From: Dermacentor variabilis
Taxonomy: Eukaryota > Arthropoda > Arachnida > Ixodida > Ixodidae
DNA: 64,000 bases
Assembly: GCF_050947875.1 (NCBI RefSeq)
Contig: NC_134577.1
Span: 72,791,139 to 72,855,138, forward strand
Direction: 5' to 3'
The notes under the pieces: generated by a model
The model's input: only the letters and a program-made list of their open reading frames with translations
What the model was told of the DNA's origin: nothing
Databases searched by the model: none
Part shown: positions 45,601 to 58,107 of the stretch, piece after piece
Layout: each line of letters starts with the position of its first letter
Numbering within the stretch: position 1 is the stretch's first letter
Program-made: the position numbers and the translations under genes

Positions 45601-46261
45601 TACAGATTCAAGGCTGAATCTGTGACCAGGTATAGCGATGGAAGCACGCGGCTTCAACAATGCCCCGGCAACGCGAACTGATCCCCTTAATCACCCAACT
45701 CTCAAATGATCAGAGGGATTATCATGGCCGGTTCTACCAATAGGGCGAGCTTGGCTTTCGAACCGGGCAAGCTACCTCTTTTAACAATGGCTATTCCGGA
45801 TCACATACGCTGAGCCCTTCCGGTGTTGCTATCTATCAATATATTAAAGCGCCGGTTCAACTAATGTGGGCTTATACGTTCGGAAACGTCTTGCACGAAG
45901 CCAATCAAATGGCACGCAATTTTTTTTCCTCGGTTGATGCATTCGTGGGCAGCGCATTCACTGCACCAGTGTTAAACTACACCTCTCCACGCAGCATACA
46001 CTCATCAATCGTTTACTAATGCAGTCGATTCTACTTACTTGAGCAGAAAAACCGGCGCAATTAGGCAGAAAAGCTCAGATTGTTCGCCACGGTGCGTTGC
46101 ACTATGGGGTGGCAGTGGTACCAATGAAGCTCGGAGTGGCCCAGATATATTACTTATGTTGAGGTGGTTTATAAAAAAAATTACCTGATAACACACATTG
46201 AAAAAATTCGCCCTTTCTCCCTCCGCGAAGTCGCTCTTTTCACTAATACCCCACTATTCGG
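42626..46261. other. Non-genic stretch, nothing recognised
   Basis: Contains only short frames. Small features: an (AT)n run at 44050-44063, and an AAATAAA-rich tail-like patch at 45270-45299 that could be an old LINE terminus, though no coding end was found upstream. No SINE head or TIR recognised. Confidence 0.45.
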
Positions 46262-47085
46262 CTAGTGAAAAGCAGACTTCAAGGAAACAGGGAAACGGAC
46301 TTCATTCAAGGACAGCATGAAAATCGCATGTTGTAGAACGCGACGCGTATGTACTGCGGTATTGGTCGCGCCAGCTAGAGTTATTCGCGTGTGTGAATTT
46401 TGTGTCGCGAGACTCATAGCCTGAGGACCCTGTCCCAGAGACAAAGTAGCTGAAAAAAAGCAAAGTGCGATAAAATTACAAAATGCATCTCCGGCATTCC
46501 CATATGCTGTGACAATGTCGTTACTAACAAGGCTCGGAATTGGAAACAGCAGCGGTTCGTATACTTCCAGCGGCATTTCGTTTACCCACCGCCCTTCTAT
46601 CTCCGAAAGTCTGAAAGAACACGGAAATGAACCATGAAGGGTATGTTGACTTCGTAATCACGAGAGGCCCATGTCGCTGGTGAGGTTCACCTAATAGCAC
46701 GTGGTCCCCTTTAGCCCGAGCAGTTTCATCAACGTGATAGCTCCATCTCGCAGAACCCTGTCCACGGTACATTCTACTATTGTCCTTACACGCTTCTTCC
46801 TGGAGTCTTCTTCCTGGAGTCATCTTCTATATTTGTTCCGTGCTGCGCAAGGATAGACACATGCTTTACATTCACACGTTTCTCGTGTTGGTTCCTTACG
46901 ACTTCCGCGATGAGTGCGTTTATTTCGCCTTCAGTTTTGCAGGAAAGGCCACATTTCAGTCGTGCAATCATGCTCTTCGGTTGAAAAACAGCGGGCTGCT
47001 TCCTCTTCATCCTCACGTTGGTACTGTCACCTCGAAAATGAAATCGACTAATAAGCTGAATATGAACACGATATGGCAGTGACAT
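46262..47085 (-). other. Coding-like minus-strand segment of unknown identity
   Basis: Three overlapping minus frames (47085-46786, 46823-46524 and 46576-46262) follow each other with short overlaps, as a frameshifted protein would. Readings include GEINALIAEVVRNQHEKRVN, ETARAKGDHVLLGEPHQRHG and EVYEPLLFPIPSLVSNDIV. The GDHVLL.EP stretch recalls the C-terminal fold of retroelement integrases, but I cannot match a family. A 14-bp tandem duplication (CTTCCTGGAGTCTT) sits at about 46793-46821. Confidence 0.25.
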
Positions 47086-50000
47086 GGAACAAATGGTCAG
47101 GTCTAAAAGTTGGTAAAATTATTTAATATTGCACTAATATAACGTTCAAACAGAGGTATTAAGCAACTGTAGTATTCAGCTGTGTAACAATGGGCAAGGG
47201 GCAAAAGTTCTGTTTCACAAATGTGCAATAATCCCTGTTCGAACACAAAGAAAGCGTCTACATTTTTATTACTACGGACTGGTGGTGTATCGCTCTTTAA
47301 AAAAATTCTGCAATGCTCATCTAACGATGTCTGTCGGTGGTAATGCGAATAAAAAGCGAGCAATGTAGCGACACACAATATTCCCGAAGTCCCGCTTATT
47401 TATCATTTGTAGTGTTAATTATTTGACATTCGTTAATTTGGTTACAGGCTACACACTCCGATATCGTACCACTTTGCTGTGGCATTAGCTTGCCAAGATC
47501 GCCCATAAGCATGGAGGCAATACGACTCTTCTAAAACTCTTCTCTTCTAAAATTATAGCATGTACTCTAATTTATTATCCAGCACTGCTTGCTCGCTACA
47601 CTTATTAACTACGCACTTATTCTATAGTTTTTGTGCAGTCACCTCTACTAATGTAATATCTACAGCAATACCGCACGGTAAAAAGGTTAAAAGATTTTTG
47701 GAATTATCACCTCTTTTACCTAAATACTTCAACTTGAAGTTTAGTTTAAGAGACGGCTGGTTAGGTAACCCTATGTACAAAGCATGCGCCAGTCTCCGTG
47801 TCTCGAACGACGCTACCTAAGGTCAGATGTTCAACTACAGAGTTCATCGTTACTAGAGCCCTTCGATTTCTACTGGCCACTAACGTTGCTAACCCTCTAT
47901 ACTGCCAAATCCACTATTAATCTATATGAAAGATCGAAATATAGGTCGCGCCACCATTATAGCTTTTCTCCGACGGGATGGAAGTTGGAAGAAAAAAAAT
48001 GCCGTTGTAATCGAAGAACGCCCAGCTTCAGCGATTTGCGCCGGTAACCTACAACTCTCTCTCCACCTGCCAGTCGCGTCGATAGTTGGAGCCATCATTT
48101 GTTTCCGCCGTGGAAAAGCTGATGACCTTCATCATGTATCGATCCATCTTACTCCCGAAGAGGCCTCACTGGGAAAAGTTTTCGCTCCATCCTGATGGTT
48201 TGTCCTAGTGATCAGATGCTTTCTTGGTACGGCTTTTTTTTTTGAAAGTATATTCAGACTATCAGCAAAAAGGATTAATATGAATAACCTGCTCTCTTCT
48301 GAATGCCTTCAGCTGGACAGTATTTAATTTTGCCATACCTTTGCGGCGACGTTCCCAATCTGGTAAGTTGCTCCTGAGCTCTCGGTCCCATAAAGCACTT
48401 CTTAATTGAGCAAACCTTCCCGATGCTATCCACGCCGGTTGTCCTGGTGCTCTGCCCGACAGACAGATTTGTAATATTACAAAAAAAGAAACACTGATAT
48501 GAACCCCAATATTTTTTTTCACAAACAGGCTACATTTCATCCACACTAAAGTCCTATATCTTAACTTAGTTAGGTTAAAGTTAAAATGCTCACAACATTT
48601 ATTTACATACATCCCTACAAAGAATAAGTTGTTCAACGAACACAGGGGATAACACGATGCAATTTAGAAGAAACGTTCCGGCATTGAAACAATTTGCGCA
48701 AACGTGCTTAAAATGCCAATATGCAAAAAATATGAACCAATACAGCACAACAGCGAAGGTTCTGCTCTTTCTGATTAGGCATGAGTTTCTCAAGTACGCA
48801 GAACATTTACTGAAAGTCTTATTAGGCAGGATAAAAGCCACATCAATTTCTAGCGATCTACAGTTGTCACTTCTTAACCTAGGACATCTGCAAAAATTTA
48901 GAAGTGAAAAGTAGTAGTTGTCGCCACTATACGGCTAAAGACACAACTGTCTAGACTTTAATGTTCTCTGTGTTTTCGGATTGTTGTGTCAGCTACTATT
49001 TAAATTTGCCACTGCATCTATTCTCGGAAGCAATATACGAACTATGGATCCCACCTCCTCACTAACAATCGCTTCCAGGTTTGGCACCTTTTCTTCTCTA
49101 TCGTGACAGATGATTATTCCAGCATAAACTTCAGATAAATTCTGAGGAAGTATCAGGATAATGAAAGCCATTCGGTTTCTTTTCTTTCAAATAACTCCGT
49201 GTTCGACTGGATAGCGTTATGCGTATTTTATGTTTTAAAAGAAGTTGTACTTCGTCTTGGTTCAACCACAAGCAGCTAAAACACGTCACCACAGTAGCAC
49301 ACAATGGGGTATATTGCTTCGTAATAAACAGAAGACGTGCGAAGGTTTCATTCTGTAGAATCTATGAATAATGAAATTTTGTGAATTTCAATATATTTCG
49401 TCACTTTTGCAACTTCCAATGAGCAAAACTCAAGAAGTTAAACATGCCTCATTTAGAATAAGGTGACGCTTAACCGAATTAACTCGTTTCCAGTCTTTAT
49501 AATACTAACACTTGTTTTCGTTGGCGAGCTTTCCGGTTGTAACAGCCTGGCGATGCATAGAGAGTGGGCCCGTTTCTTATTGTTACGCTTGCAGGCAGCA
49601 AAGCAAATATTTCCAGAAGTTATTCCTCCAAGCGTAGTCATTGCTGCACAGAATGTCAGGAAGTGCGAGCGCACGGCGAAAGATTAGCAGACATGTACTG
49701 CGCACACAATTTCCAGTGTTACGCATTGATCCCGGTACAGAGCGCCTCGTGAATATAAGTACACGTCTGCTCCACTGGTGAGCGTATTGTAACGCATTAT
49801 GGCTTTCAAAAACTCCGTTATGAGGTATTATATTTTTCGGAAATAAAATCCATTTCGAGGACACGGCAGAGGGTTTTTTTGAAAAGCTGACAGCACAAGT
49901 TTTTTTTTTGTGTGGGTATGTGATTACGGTAAAATCGGGCCACGTTACGTAAAAGCGTTTTACGTCAGAAGTCGGAAAAAAAATCAGGTTCGTGATTGGT

Positions 50001-51501
50001 TAGGCTCCGCTCTTTATCACTAACCTCTTTAGCGTCTGACCGTTTTGCGTAACTGTTAGTGAATCAATGTTCAGTTTTTTCAGGCTCTATCCGGTCAAAG
50101 GAAATCGCTGATTGCCCGGCTGCAAAAAAGCACCAACATTAATGCCATCGCTATAGCGATAACGCCAAATGGACTTCCTGCTGTACTCTTCAAATGCACA
50201 CTGCCTGCACGGAAAATTGCAATTTTGCAGCGAAGTTTTTCCATGTTCATGCTTTTTCGGAACGCCCATTTTTTGCGAGTTGCAATAAGCCGTTTGCTAG
50301 CAGTGAAGATAGATCGCAGGAAATGTTACAATAAAAATGTGATATAGGAAAGTTTTACTTAACTAGAAAGAAAGGATACGGAAAAATGCCTTGTGTTTTA
50401 TCAACTATGAGAGGAATATTGCGAAAGAGCAAGAAAGAGGAAAAGAAGGAAGGAAAATGAAAGCAACGAATTCTAATGGATGACATTAGAGGCTTTTCTG
50501 TAACTGCCGTTCACCATGCGATTATTCAACGCTATCAACGAATTATCAGTCGGAAAAAAAAGCTCGTTTACGGAAATCAACTGCAGTACTCCTCCTGAGT
50601 TCCATTTGTACCTAATGGCTTGCCAGCTTTCTCTGCTGTTTTTCAGACAGCGTTAACCTAAAGCGATAAAGCCAAAACTGGTCAATGTGCGTGCGATCTC
50701 CTTATAAAGTTCCCCATAAAGAAAAGTCCAGTCTTTTCTCGGGAAGCTCAACCTTAACGATAGCTCTCGTTAACCACATTCTGATATCAAATCCAGATCA
50801 CTTTGGTGAATCGCCTGAGCGTGTTTGCGCCGAGACCTAGTATCCTGCTAAGTGCAGAGCAATTCCGAAACTATACAGGCAAAAACTTGCGTTCTCCAAC
50901 GAGGCTACATACGCAGCCTTAAGCCACAGCTGTCATTCCGTGATGAGCTAATACATCTGCATCACATTGGAAATACCGACCTGGGTGAACACGAGGTTGA
51001 AAGTACACGCGTTCAAGCTTCAATAATGCTCAAACGTTAGCCTAAACTTGAACACGAACTTGGCCGGTAAATATAATGGCACGCAGGATATTTATACCGA
51101 GAATCGTGAGTGTGAGAGCATGACACTTTTGAAATAAGCATATGACACTCGTACCAGTCTGAATGTGTGTGCCGCCCAATCAGGGACTCAGTGCGACGTA
51201 CTCGACGCGTGAGCTTATAAAGCATTTTCGCGGTTTTTTTAGCTTAGCATGAGCCGTTAACTTTGTGCACTGACCTGTCCTATGTCAGTGTCCGTGAGTG
51301 AAGTAGCAAACTAAGAAACAAAAAAAATCTAAACAATTCAAAATTGCCCCAGATGAAAATCTGTGCGCTAGAAAAAGTTACTCAGCTTTTTTGGTCAACT
51401 GTTGCAATGAAGCACCTACCCCTATTAAGTGACACAGACTTGGGGAGCCAAGAAAAAGCCTAATACCCTTTCCACGTACACTTTTCATGTTCTTTAAGAC
51501 T
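47086..51501. other. Non-genic stretch, nothing recognised
   Basis: AT-rich. Many short frames (for example 47560-47820, 48636-48262, 49463-49687 and 50852-51040), none with a domain, signal peptide or splice context I could support. No repeat family recognised. Confidence 0.45.
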
Positions 51502-52200
51502 TCACGCGCAAAAAGAGATGTTTGCGGTGAGGTTTTGTTGGCTTGGTGTGTTGTGATGTGGGGAATCTACGCGTAGATGGAGGTGATGTATATCTTCATC
51601 TACAAATCCACAATCACATTCAAGGGTTTCCGCATGGCCAATTCTATGTGAGAAAGATTTTGTGTAGGCAGTGCCCTGTCTTAATCGATGAATAAGGGTT
51701 TCCATAGTTTGGTCTAACGACAATGAAAATTTGAATTCAATAAACGAATCAATATGATACAAATCCCAGCTCTTAGAATTCTGCGCAAACCACGTATTTC
51801 TACACGTTTTGAAAGACCTTGTCCTTATAATGCAGCGTAATCCCTTCTTTGATATTTGAAGCGGGACTAAATCGTCTTTGTGGTGTGCTTGTCGTGTTGC
51901 TTCATCGACTGCTGTGTTACCAGGAATGTTAGAATGCCCTGGTATCCACTGGAATGCTATTTCATGCTTCGCTTGGCTTGCCTTTGCGAGGTCTAGGTGT
52001 TTCGCATATTAAACTATCACTGATTGTCTTGTCTTTTGTGCTGCAGGATGATGTTAGAGCCGCCTGTGAATCGCTGAAAATTATCAATTTCTTGCGCATC
52101 TCTTACTGACGTTATAAATTTTTATAGTATTGCGAATAGTTCAGGCGTTGTGGACGAAGTCGCACGAGATAACTTATTCTTGTTTATTGAGGTGCGGTAT
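51502..52200 (-). mobile_element. LINE fragment: RNase H and ORF2 C-terminus
   Basis: On the minus strand from about 52200: SSTTPELFAIL (RNase H catalytic Glu), then in shifted frames IIFSDSQAALTSS (catalytic Asp), then an uninterrupted reading from about 51962 to 51502: FQWIPGHSNIPGNTAVDEA (catalytic His/Asp motif), ending through ETLIHRLRQGTAYTKSF and HRIGHAETLECDCGFVDED. The C.C.H-type C-terminus is typical of RNase H-bearing LINEs (I/R1-like). It differs from the 2536-6630 element in sequence. The copy is 5'-truncated. Confidence 0.72.
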
Positions 52201-52687
52201 TATGAATTCTGAAGTTGAAGAGATTGCTGTAGTGGAGCCATTTGTTAGGCGCGTCTAATAAATGGAAACGGTGATCGGAGAGCCTCAGCTATAACAAGAC
52301 AGCTAGCAGTCGCTCGTGGAACTATGAAGCGTAGTCATCTAGTTAAACATCTTTGAAGTCGCTCTTATGGGACAGAGAACCCGCGACTGCAAAGGGACGC
52401 TGGTAAGCATTTTGGTGGGCTGTGGCTCCTGTTAGACGCAAGTTTATTGGGCAGTACCATGGCAGTGTGCCACGGCGGGAAGTGCAGGGGTAAGTTTGGT
52501 GGTTCACACCAGCCAAACTAGACAATAGGGCATTTGGCGAATGTCGACCTGAACGGACACGGGATCAGTGAGAAGAATAAGATGATGCGGGAAGGTAACG
52601 TTTTTTTTTTGTGTGTGTTCCCTACGACCAAATTCCGATAGGTATAGCGCACACACAAAATATCGAAGTAATTGGACGAGAGTACGG
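52201..52687. other. Non-genic stretch, nothing recognised
   Basis: No coding motif; a T-run lies near 52600. Confidence 0.5.
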
Positions 52688-52900
52688 CCGCCGTGGTAGA
52701 GCACTATTGGTAAAACTCCACATGCGGAATGCGGAAGGTGTGGGTTCGGCTTCCGTTTGCAGCAGGTCTTTTCTAGCATTTATCTCCTGTTCCAATATTT
52801 CTATGCTTTATCTAAACATACCAATCAAGTCGCGCAGTGGTTCCTCTATGTTAACTGTCTGTTTTCCTCATAAGGGGACGGTATGCGTCGTCTGAGCACC
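52688..52900 (+). mobile_element. tRNA-derived SINE (family C), probable
   Basis: GCCGCCGTGGTAGAGCACTA (box A-like, TGGTAGAGCA) and, 45 bases on, GTGTGGGTTCGGCTTCC (box B-like, GGTTCGNNTCC). The spacing suits a pol III internal promoter. The body (TTTATCTCCTGTTCCAATAT and onward) is unlike families A and B. The 3' limit is estimated. Confidence 0.55.
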
Positions 52901-52949
52901 ATATGGCAAATGCGGGAAAAATTATCTCAAGTGGAGGTTAGGTTGGCTC

Positions 52950-53200
52950 GTTCTGTTTTAATGCGAGAACAATAATTATATGGCCCATTACGCGGAAATA
53001 CGGCGGCGTAGCCGTCGCTACCGAGCTATGCTACCAAAAATGGCCGACGCCGCAAATAATTAAAGCGCGTCATCGCTTTCACCATAGAGTCCGCCGCAGC
53101 GAGCAAATTTTCCTTCGTGCTGCCTCTCTCTTCAACGCGAACTAAGCGCTGAGAACGCAGTGCAGAGAAACTACCAGCATTAGTCTTTTTTTTCTCCTCG
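52950..53200. repeat. Dispersed repeat, shared with 25240-25400
   Basis: Best matching part 53095-53190 (see the entry at 25240-25590). The left part (GGCGGCGTAGCCGTCGCTAC) appears in this copy only. Confidence 0.5.
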
Positions 53201-53438
53201 GCCTTTCAACGACAGGTACCAACACTGTTTCTTGAAGGCAAGCAATTAGGGGTCGCTTTCTTATGTTTTTTTTCAATCCTTTCCTCTCCTCGCGCTCCCT
53301 CCAATCAGGCTTGACCCTGATTACTTCATAACATCCCCGTTTTTTTATTTATTCCTTATCGCTCAATGACAGTCTCTTTTATCTAGGAACAGCAGACCGG
53401 CGCTTTGCAGAAGAATTCAGGTCATTACTTTGACTGCC

Positions 53439-53675
53439 ACCCGCCGTGGTTGCTCAGTGGCTATGGTGTTGGGCTGCTGAGCACGAGGTCGCGGGATCGA
53501 ATCCCGGCCACGGCGGCCGCATTTCGATGGGGGCGAAATGCGAAAACACCCGTGTGCTTAGATTTAGGTGCACGTTAAAGAACCCCAGGTGGTCAAAATT
53601 TCCGGAGTCCTCCACTACGGCGTGCCTCATAATCAGAAAGTGGTTTTGGCACGTAAAACCCTAAATATTATTATT
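53439..53675 (+). mobile_element. tRNA-derived SINE (family A), young full-length copy with 15-bp TSD
   Basis: The tRNA-like head has box A TGGTTGCTCAGTGG (53447-53460) and box B GGGATCGAATCCC (53493-53505). The body has GGCCGCATTTCGATGGGGGC, TTAGATTTAGGTGCACG, CCCAGGTGGTCAAAATT and TGGTTTTGGCACGTAAAACC, with a short ATT-repeat tail. Exact direct repeats ATTACTTTGACTGCC flank it at 53424-53438 and 53676-53690. Transcription would be by RNA polymerase III and movement by a LINE's enzymes. This is a SINE layout I know from hard ticks. Confidence 0.93.
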
Positions 53676-53862
53676 ATTACTTTGACTGCCTTCCATGACG
53701 CACACACCTTTGTTTTTTCATCAAATGACTTATATTTACTTTCTCTCGTTTTGCAGAGCGGTTCGCGTCTGACCTAGTTAAGGGTACTCTGGGTGACAAG
53801 ATGAGCCAAGCACACAAGATTGTACAAAAGACATATTGAGACAGCTATATTTTGCGTCCCTC

Positions 53863-53949
53863 CTCGGCGTAGTTAGCGCTAGCTAGCACTAACTACGCCG
53901 AGTAGTTAGTGCTAGCTAGCACTAACTACTATTTAATATTTTATTAAAT
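53863..53949. repeat. Cluster of three adjacent palindromes
   Basis: Palindrome 1 spans 53863-53902 (40 bp, one mismatched pair, 53877/53888). Palindrome 2 spans 53901-53930 (30 bp, perfect). Palindrome 3 spans 53931-53949 (8-bp arms ATTTAATA/TATTAAAT with a TTT spacer). Palindromes 1 and 2 share the core TTAGTGCTAGCTAGCACTAA (one base differs in 1), so one probably arose from the other by duplication. They could extrude as cruciforms. Confidence 0.92.
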
Positions 53950-54189
53950 ATAAAGCTCAAACATAAGGCAGCAGAAGTAGCCTGTTATACGTAATCTTTG
54001 TCAAGTCATCGACCGTGTTGCCTACTATCTCCTGCGTGACTTTGATATCCTTCCATATTCCTCAGGAGCCTATTGTTGTTTGTTTACCTTTTTTATAACA
54101 GAAAGCCACGAAAGCGCTCCTGAAATGTTTTAAGTTGACAGGTCTTGGGAACCGGGTGTAGACTCAGTGCGAACTTTTCACTGTGCGCG

Positions 54190-54350
54190 AAACTATGTGC
54201 TCTCTCTCTCTCTCTCTCTCTTCATGTCCATTCCCCTCACCGCACTGCAGTGTAGCAAACCGGACGTGCGTCAGGTTAACCTCCCTGCCTTTCTTGTCTT
54301 CTATTTCCATCTCCCCCCTCTCTCTTGCAGGGTTATCTTTAGTAGTGATA
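54190..54350 (+). repeat. LINE-type 3' UTR block (copy 2)
   Basis: A (CT)n run (54200-54220), then GTAGCAAACCGGACGTGCGT and GGTTAACCTCCCTGCCTTTC, then a pyrimidine-rich end. It matches the 3' UTR following the LINE C-terminus at 61516. No coding end is attached here. Confidence 0.65.
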
Positions 54351-57300
54351 TATGCAAGATGTGACGTGGGCGCATATGGAAATGTATTAAAAGTTCGTTG
54401 GTAAAATGGACAAATCTCCAGAGGTTTACAAATACCCTCACAAAAACGATGTTGGCGCTAAGATAAAGCGCTTAGCGCATATTCTACAAAGCTTAGAGGA
54501 ATTAGTAAGGTGATACTGGTACATATGCTTGCACATCAGTTGCGTGTCACTTCTACGTTAGTTTTATATTACACGTAGTATTTCTCGTGTCATCCAGCTC
54601 GATGTCTGTAACACTATGAGCCACTCCACTTCGATTAAAAAAAATTCGTGAAACTTTAGATGGAGGGCCACTTAAGGGGACGCATCACATAGAGCTTTCT
54701 CATTAGTCTGCTTAAATGGCGTGCTTCGGTTTTACCGGCCTCGTAGGAGGCCAGATAAGCATTATTCACAAAAATCGTGTTCCTCAATGAGTATATTTCG
54801 GCAACGCTAACTTACGATCGTTTCCCTATAAGACACGTAAATGAGCTGCAATGAATACGAAGGTAATAAATAAATGTTGCCCGCTTAATCTAATGAAGCT
54901 AAGACGGACAGATTCCTGCTGAAACTCAAATAAGGAGGCGTAATAAAATTGAGACACTAAAGGAGCTTTCAACAGCCGGCACTTTATTATTATAAGCTTT
55001 ATGTTTAACAGATTTATGAAACGTAAAAACAAATGAGTTATTCAGTTTTTTTTTTTTGACGCACCTGCTGGATGCAATCTGTAGGCCAGTGAAAACATCC
55101 GTTTGTGGTAAGGGAATTTCACGTTTGGTATCTTTTTTTTAGTTTGGTTGCCGCTGGTTTTGTTACCCATCCATTTGATTCTCAGCTTCTGGACTTTTAC
55201 CTTTTCTAACAGTGTAATAATCAAAAATCTATTTGCTGACTTCCCTTCCATTCTGTACTAAGCTAAGCTGTTTAATTTCTTGTGCAGGTGGGATTCCCGT
55301 TCCGTGTGATTACGTGTCCAGCAGCGTTCCTCTAGAACATTCTCAGATATTCCCGCACTTCATCTTTGGCTGTGTCGAACGTTGATATCGAAGTCTACTT
55401 TTTTCGGGAAAGCACACATATATCTTAGTTTCCTCGTTTAAGCCACTTGCATCTTTCGAGAACCGGACTTCCTGTTTCCGCTAAAAACTAACTCCGAAGA
55501 TTTCCTCGGAGTGTCAACTTCACATCATCACTTACTTTGCACACACGAAGAAAGGCAATGATATTTATGATGGAAATATTGACGCTGTTTCCTCGACAGA
55601 ACTCTCCTGGAGATCATAAATCACAGTACTCAGCTAGAGAGTGCCCAAGGTCAAAACTTGATGACCACCAAAGATTGCGCTCGAAGATTTGTCTGCAGTG
55701 AAACCTCTTTTGTAAGACCTGTGATCACCGCGTGCATGCACTTTCAGCTAACCAAGCAGTGCTCTTTTATTTCGTGTAATTTATTTTCTTTCGAGCAGTT
55801 TAACCAGTCTGGCTCGTATTTCTTTTTTGAAATGCTCTACACTAGCAGCCCTATTTACAAGTTGAAAGGCGGCATCATTTATTTTACCGATGTGTTACCT
55901 CCTCAAATGTTTTGAACAGTCAGTACCGCGACTCTATGAGTCAATTTTGCTGTTTGTATTCAAATTCTAATTCAGGCACCGAAAGATATTATTGTCCCAG
56001 AAATAGCTTTCTCGAGAAAATGTTGTTTGCACACTAGTCTCCTGAAAAATGAACCCCTCTTGCAGCGTCGATGGCTTCTTCGGCGGTCTTGTAGTGAAAG
56101 GCTTTAACTTGCGCTATCTGTCACGGTTCGGGAGCAAACTACCCTCCAAATCAAATAGCGCGAAGCATCGTTTTGCTATAGGTTTGCGCTCTTCGGGCAT
56201 TTGCCAAAGGCACATAATGTATTTCTGCATGCATGCCTGTTGTACTGGGTTGAGCTGGGACCATTTTGAAGGGTCATGTGTTTTACAGCGAAGCTGCCAG
56301 CCTCTAGTTGGTCGGCATTTGTTTTGTGTCGTAGTCCGTGGGCAGAAATGTGGATCAGTCCCGGAGGAAGTGCAACACTGGCCCGACCTATAGCAGAGGT
56401 GAAGCAAGCGTCAGGCACACAGCAAAGCGAAGCGAGAAGTGCAGGCATTCTTCGGAACCACGCATACAACATACAGAACAGCACTCGCTTCAGTAAATAA
56501 TAAGCGCAAAACAAGCAGCCGAACCCCATTATTCATGATAAGGACCTCCTGATAACAGTGCGAAGCACGCAACGCTCTCCGCATGCGTTTCCCGCTAAAG
56601 ATTACTGTTGCGCCAGCTGCCGCGGCGACGGCAGCTTGAGAAGTGCGGAGTGCCGTCACCAGCCTTTCGCATATAAAAGAACGAGCCTAGTAACTGATTT
56701 CACTGTTCTTTCAGCATGGTTATTGGTAGGCAACACATAGTTAGGACTCCCGAGGAGCAGCTTGAATACGAAGAACGGCAAAGGGAAAAAGAAACGGCAA
56801 TACAACGAACGGCAACGCGCTGCCAAAACTGCCATTATATTCATTACTATCATTACTCAAAATTGCCATTACTATCATTCTTCAAAAGCAATAAAGCTTC
56901 GCATACGCCCCTCAGGACTCGCGACTTGCCGGGATCGCGAGTCAGTGTTTTTTTTCTCTCCCCGTGGCTGCAGAAAGCCATTGTTCTCCTTCACTTCCCA
57001 CCTACTGTTTCCCGGAACAAAGCGTTGCGGCATTCCTATTGAATGGGTAAACAAGAACACCCTATCGAGCGTGATCCGAGCATGGGCTGATTTCCTTATA
57101 TTCGGTTTTCGTGCCTTGTTATATACGTGCAAGGGTATGCTCCCATTATCGTGATTTTCATGAAGCCGTTTTTGAACATTATATTGGAAATCGTTGTGCG
57201 TAAAGGTTTCAGTAACCCACACCGCATTACTTCTGCGAACGTAAGCTTCTGATCTGGCATCAGAGCGTCGGTTACCAAAAATTAAGTAAACGTTGAGCAA

Positions 57301-57769
57301 GAGACGTTACATGTATTACCGTGAACAACCTCACTTCATCGAAAGTAAATCAAATGAAGGATCCAGTGTGCTGTGAACACAGACCAAAACGGCACAGTTA
57401 CGAGCAGAAAGCCTCATTTATTAGCAGACTGACATTAGCTTGCAATATAAAGTCATAGAAAAAGAAAGCTCCAGAGGGTCATATATATAGTGACTGTGTC
57501 CCTTTTCTGTAGAGGCTAAGAAAATCAGTGGAATGTTATTGATGGTTAGTTTTGCTGATTAGTACTTGCAGCTTTTGTTTTGTGTCAACAGATATCTTAG
57601 TTTAAGAAAAAGGTTGTGTCAGGACCGGCTTCACAGTTAGTTCGCAATTGACCGATTGATTGGTTCACTGAGTTGCACATTAATCTTAAATCGCAAACTA
57701 GCGCACACAATATGAGAAATGCCATAGTGGGTGGCTCGTAGTTACACTTTGACCTCACGCATTGACACT
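54351..57769. other. Non-genic stretch, nothing recognised
   Basis: Frames at 56049-56529 and 56716-57300 overlap on both strands and lack domains. The segment 56070-56460 has the feel of an unclassified repeat (moderate GC, no periodicity), but I see no second copy in the window. Confidence 0.45.
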
Positions 57770-57939
57770 GAGACTCTTGCAAGACGGGGCATATCCGATC
57801 GCCGTCCTCTTACACCGGATCTAACCCGAAATTCCAACGTCAAACACTTGCGCCCTTTGCTCAGACTTTGCCAACTTAGATCACGTGCTCTGGTGACACC
57901 CCGCGTTACGGGTCGACGAAGACGTTAGGTCATCCAAGT

Positions 57940-58105
57940 GGGAGGCTGCCCGACGCAGTCCCGATTTTGAAGCCCAACTGTGGGCAGTCCAACGGGCCCA
58001 CGACGTGGCCGAGGGGCTAGGTATTTCTCTCCCGACGTAGGAGAAGTCCGCTACGTGCTACTGTACGTTCCGAAGGACCTCAATAAAGTTTTTCCATCCA
58101 CCAAA
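57940..58105 (+). mobile_element. I-clade LINE 3' end relic
   Basis: Plus reading SKWEAARRSPDFEAQLWAVQ, RAHDVAEGLGISLPT, stop near 58039, then a 3' UTR with AATAAAGTTTTTCCATCC. It parallels the WEAALRSSRPDLQEAILEW end of the element at 2536-6630 and the QALAVQYAYDRARRLDLP end at 20004. It is severely 5'-truncated. Confidence 0.7.
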
Positions 58106-58107
58106 CG

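Noticed and set aside
53439..53510. Possible functional tRNA gene
   Set aside because: Only A and B boxes fit; the sequence runs into a SINE body shared with other copies and has a SINE-type target duplication.
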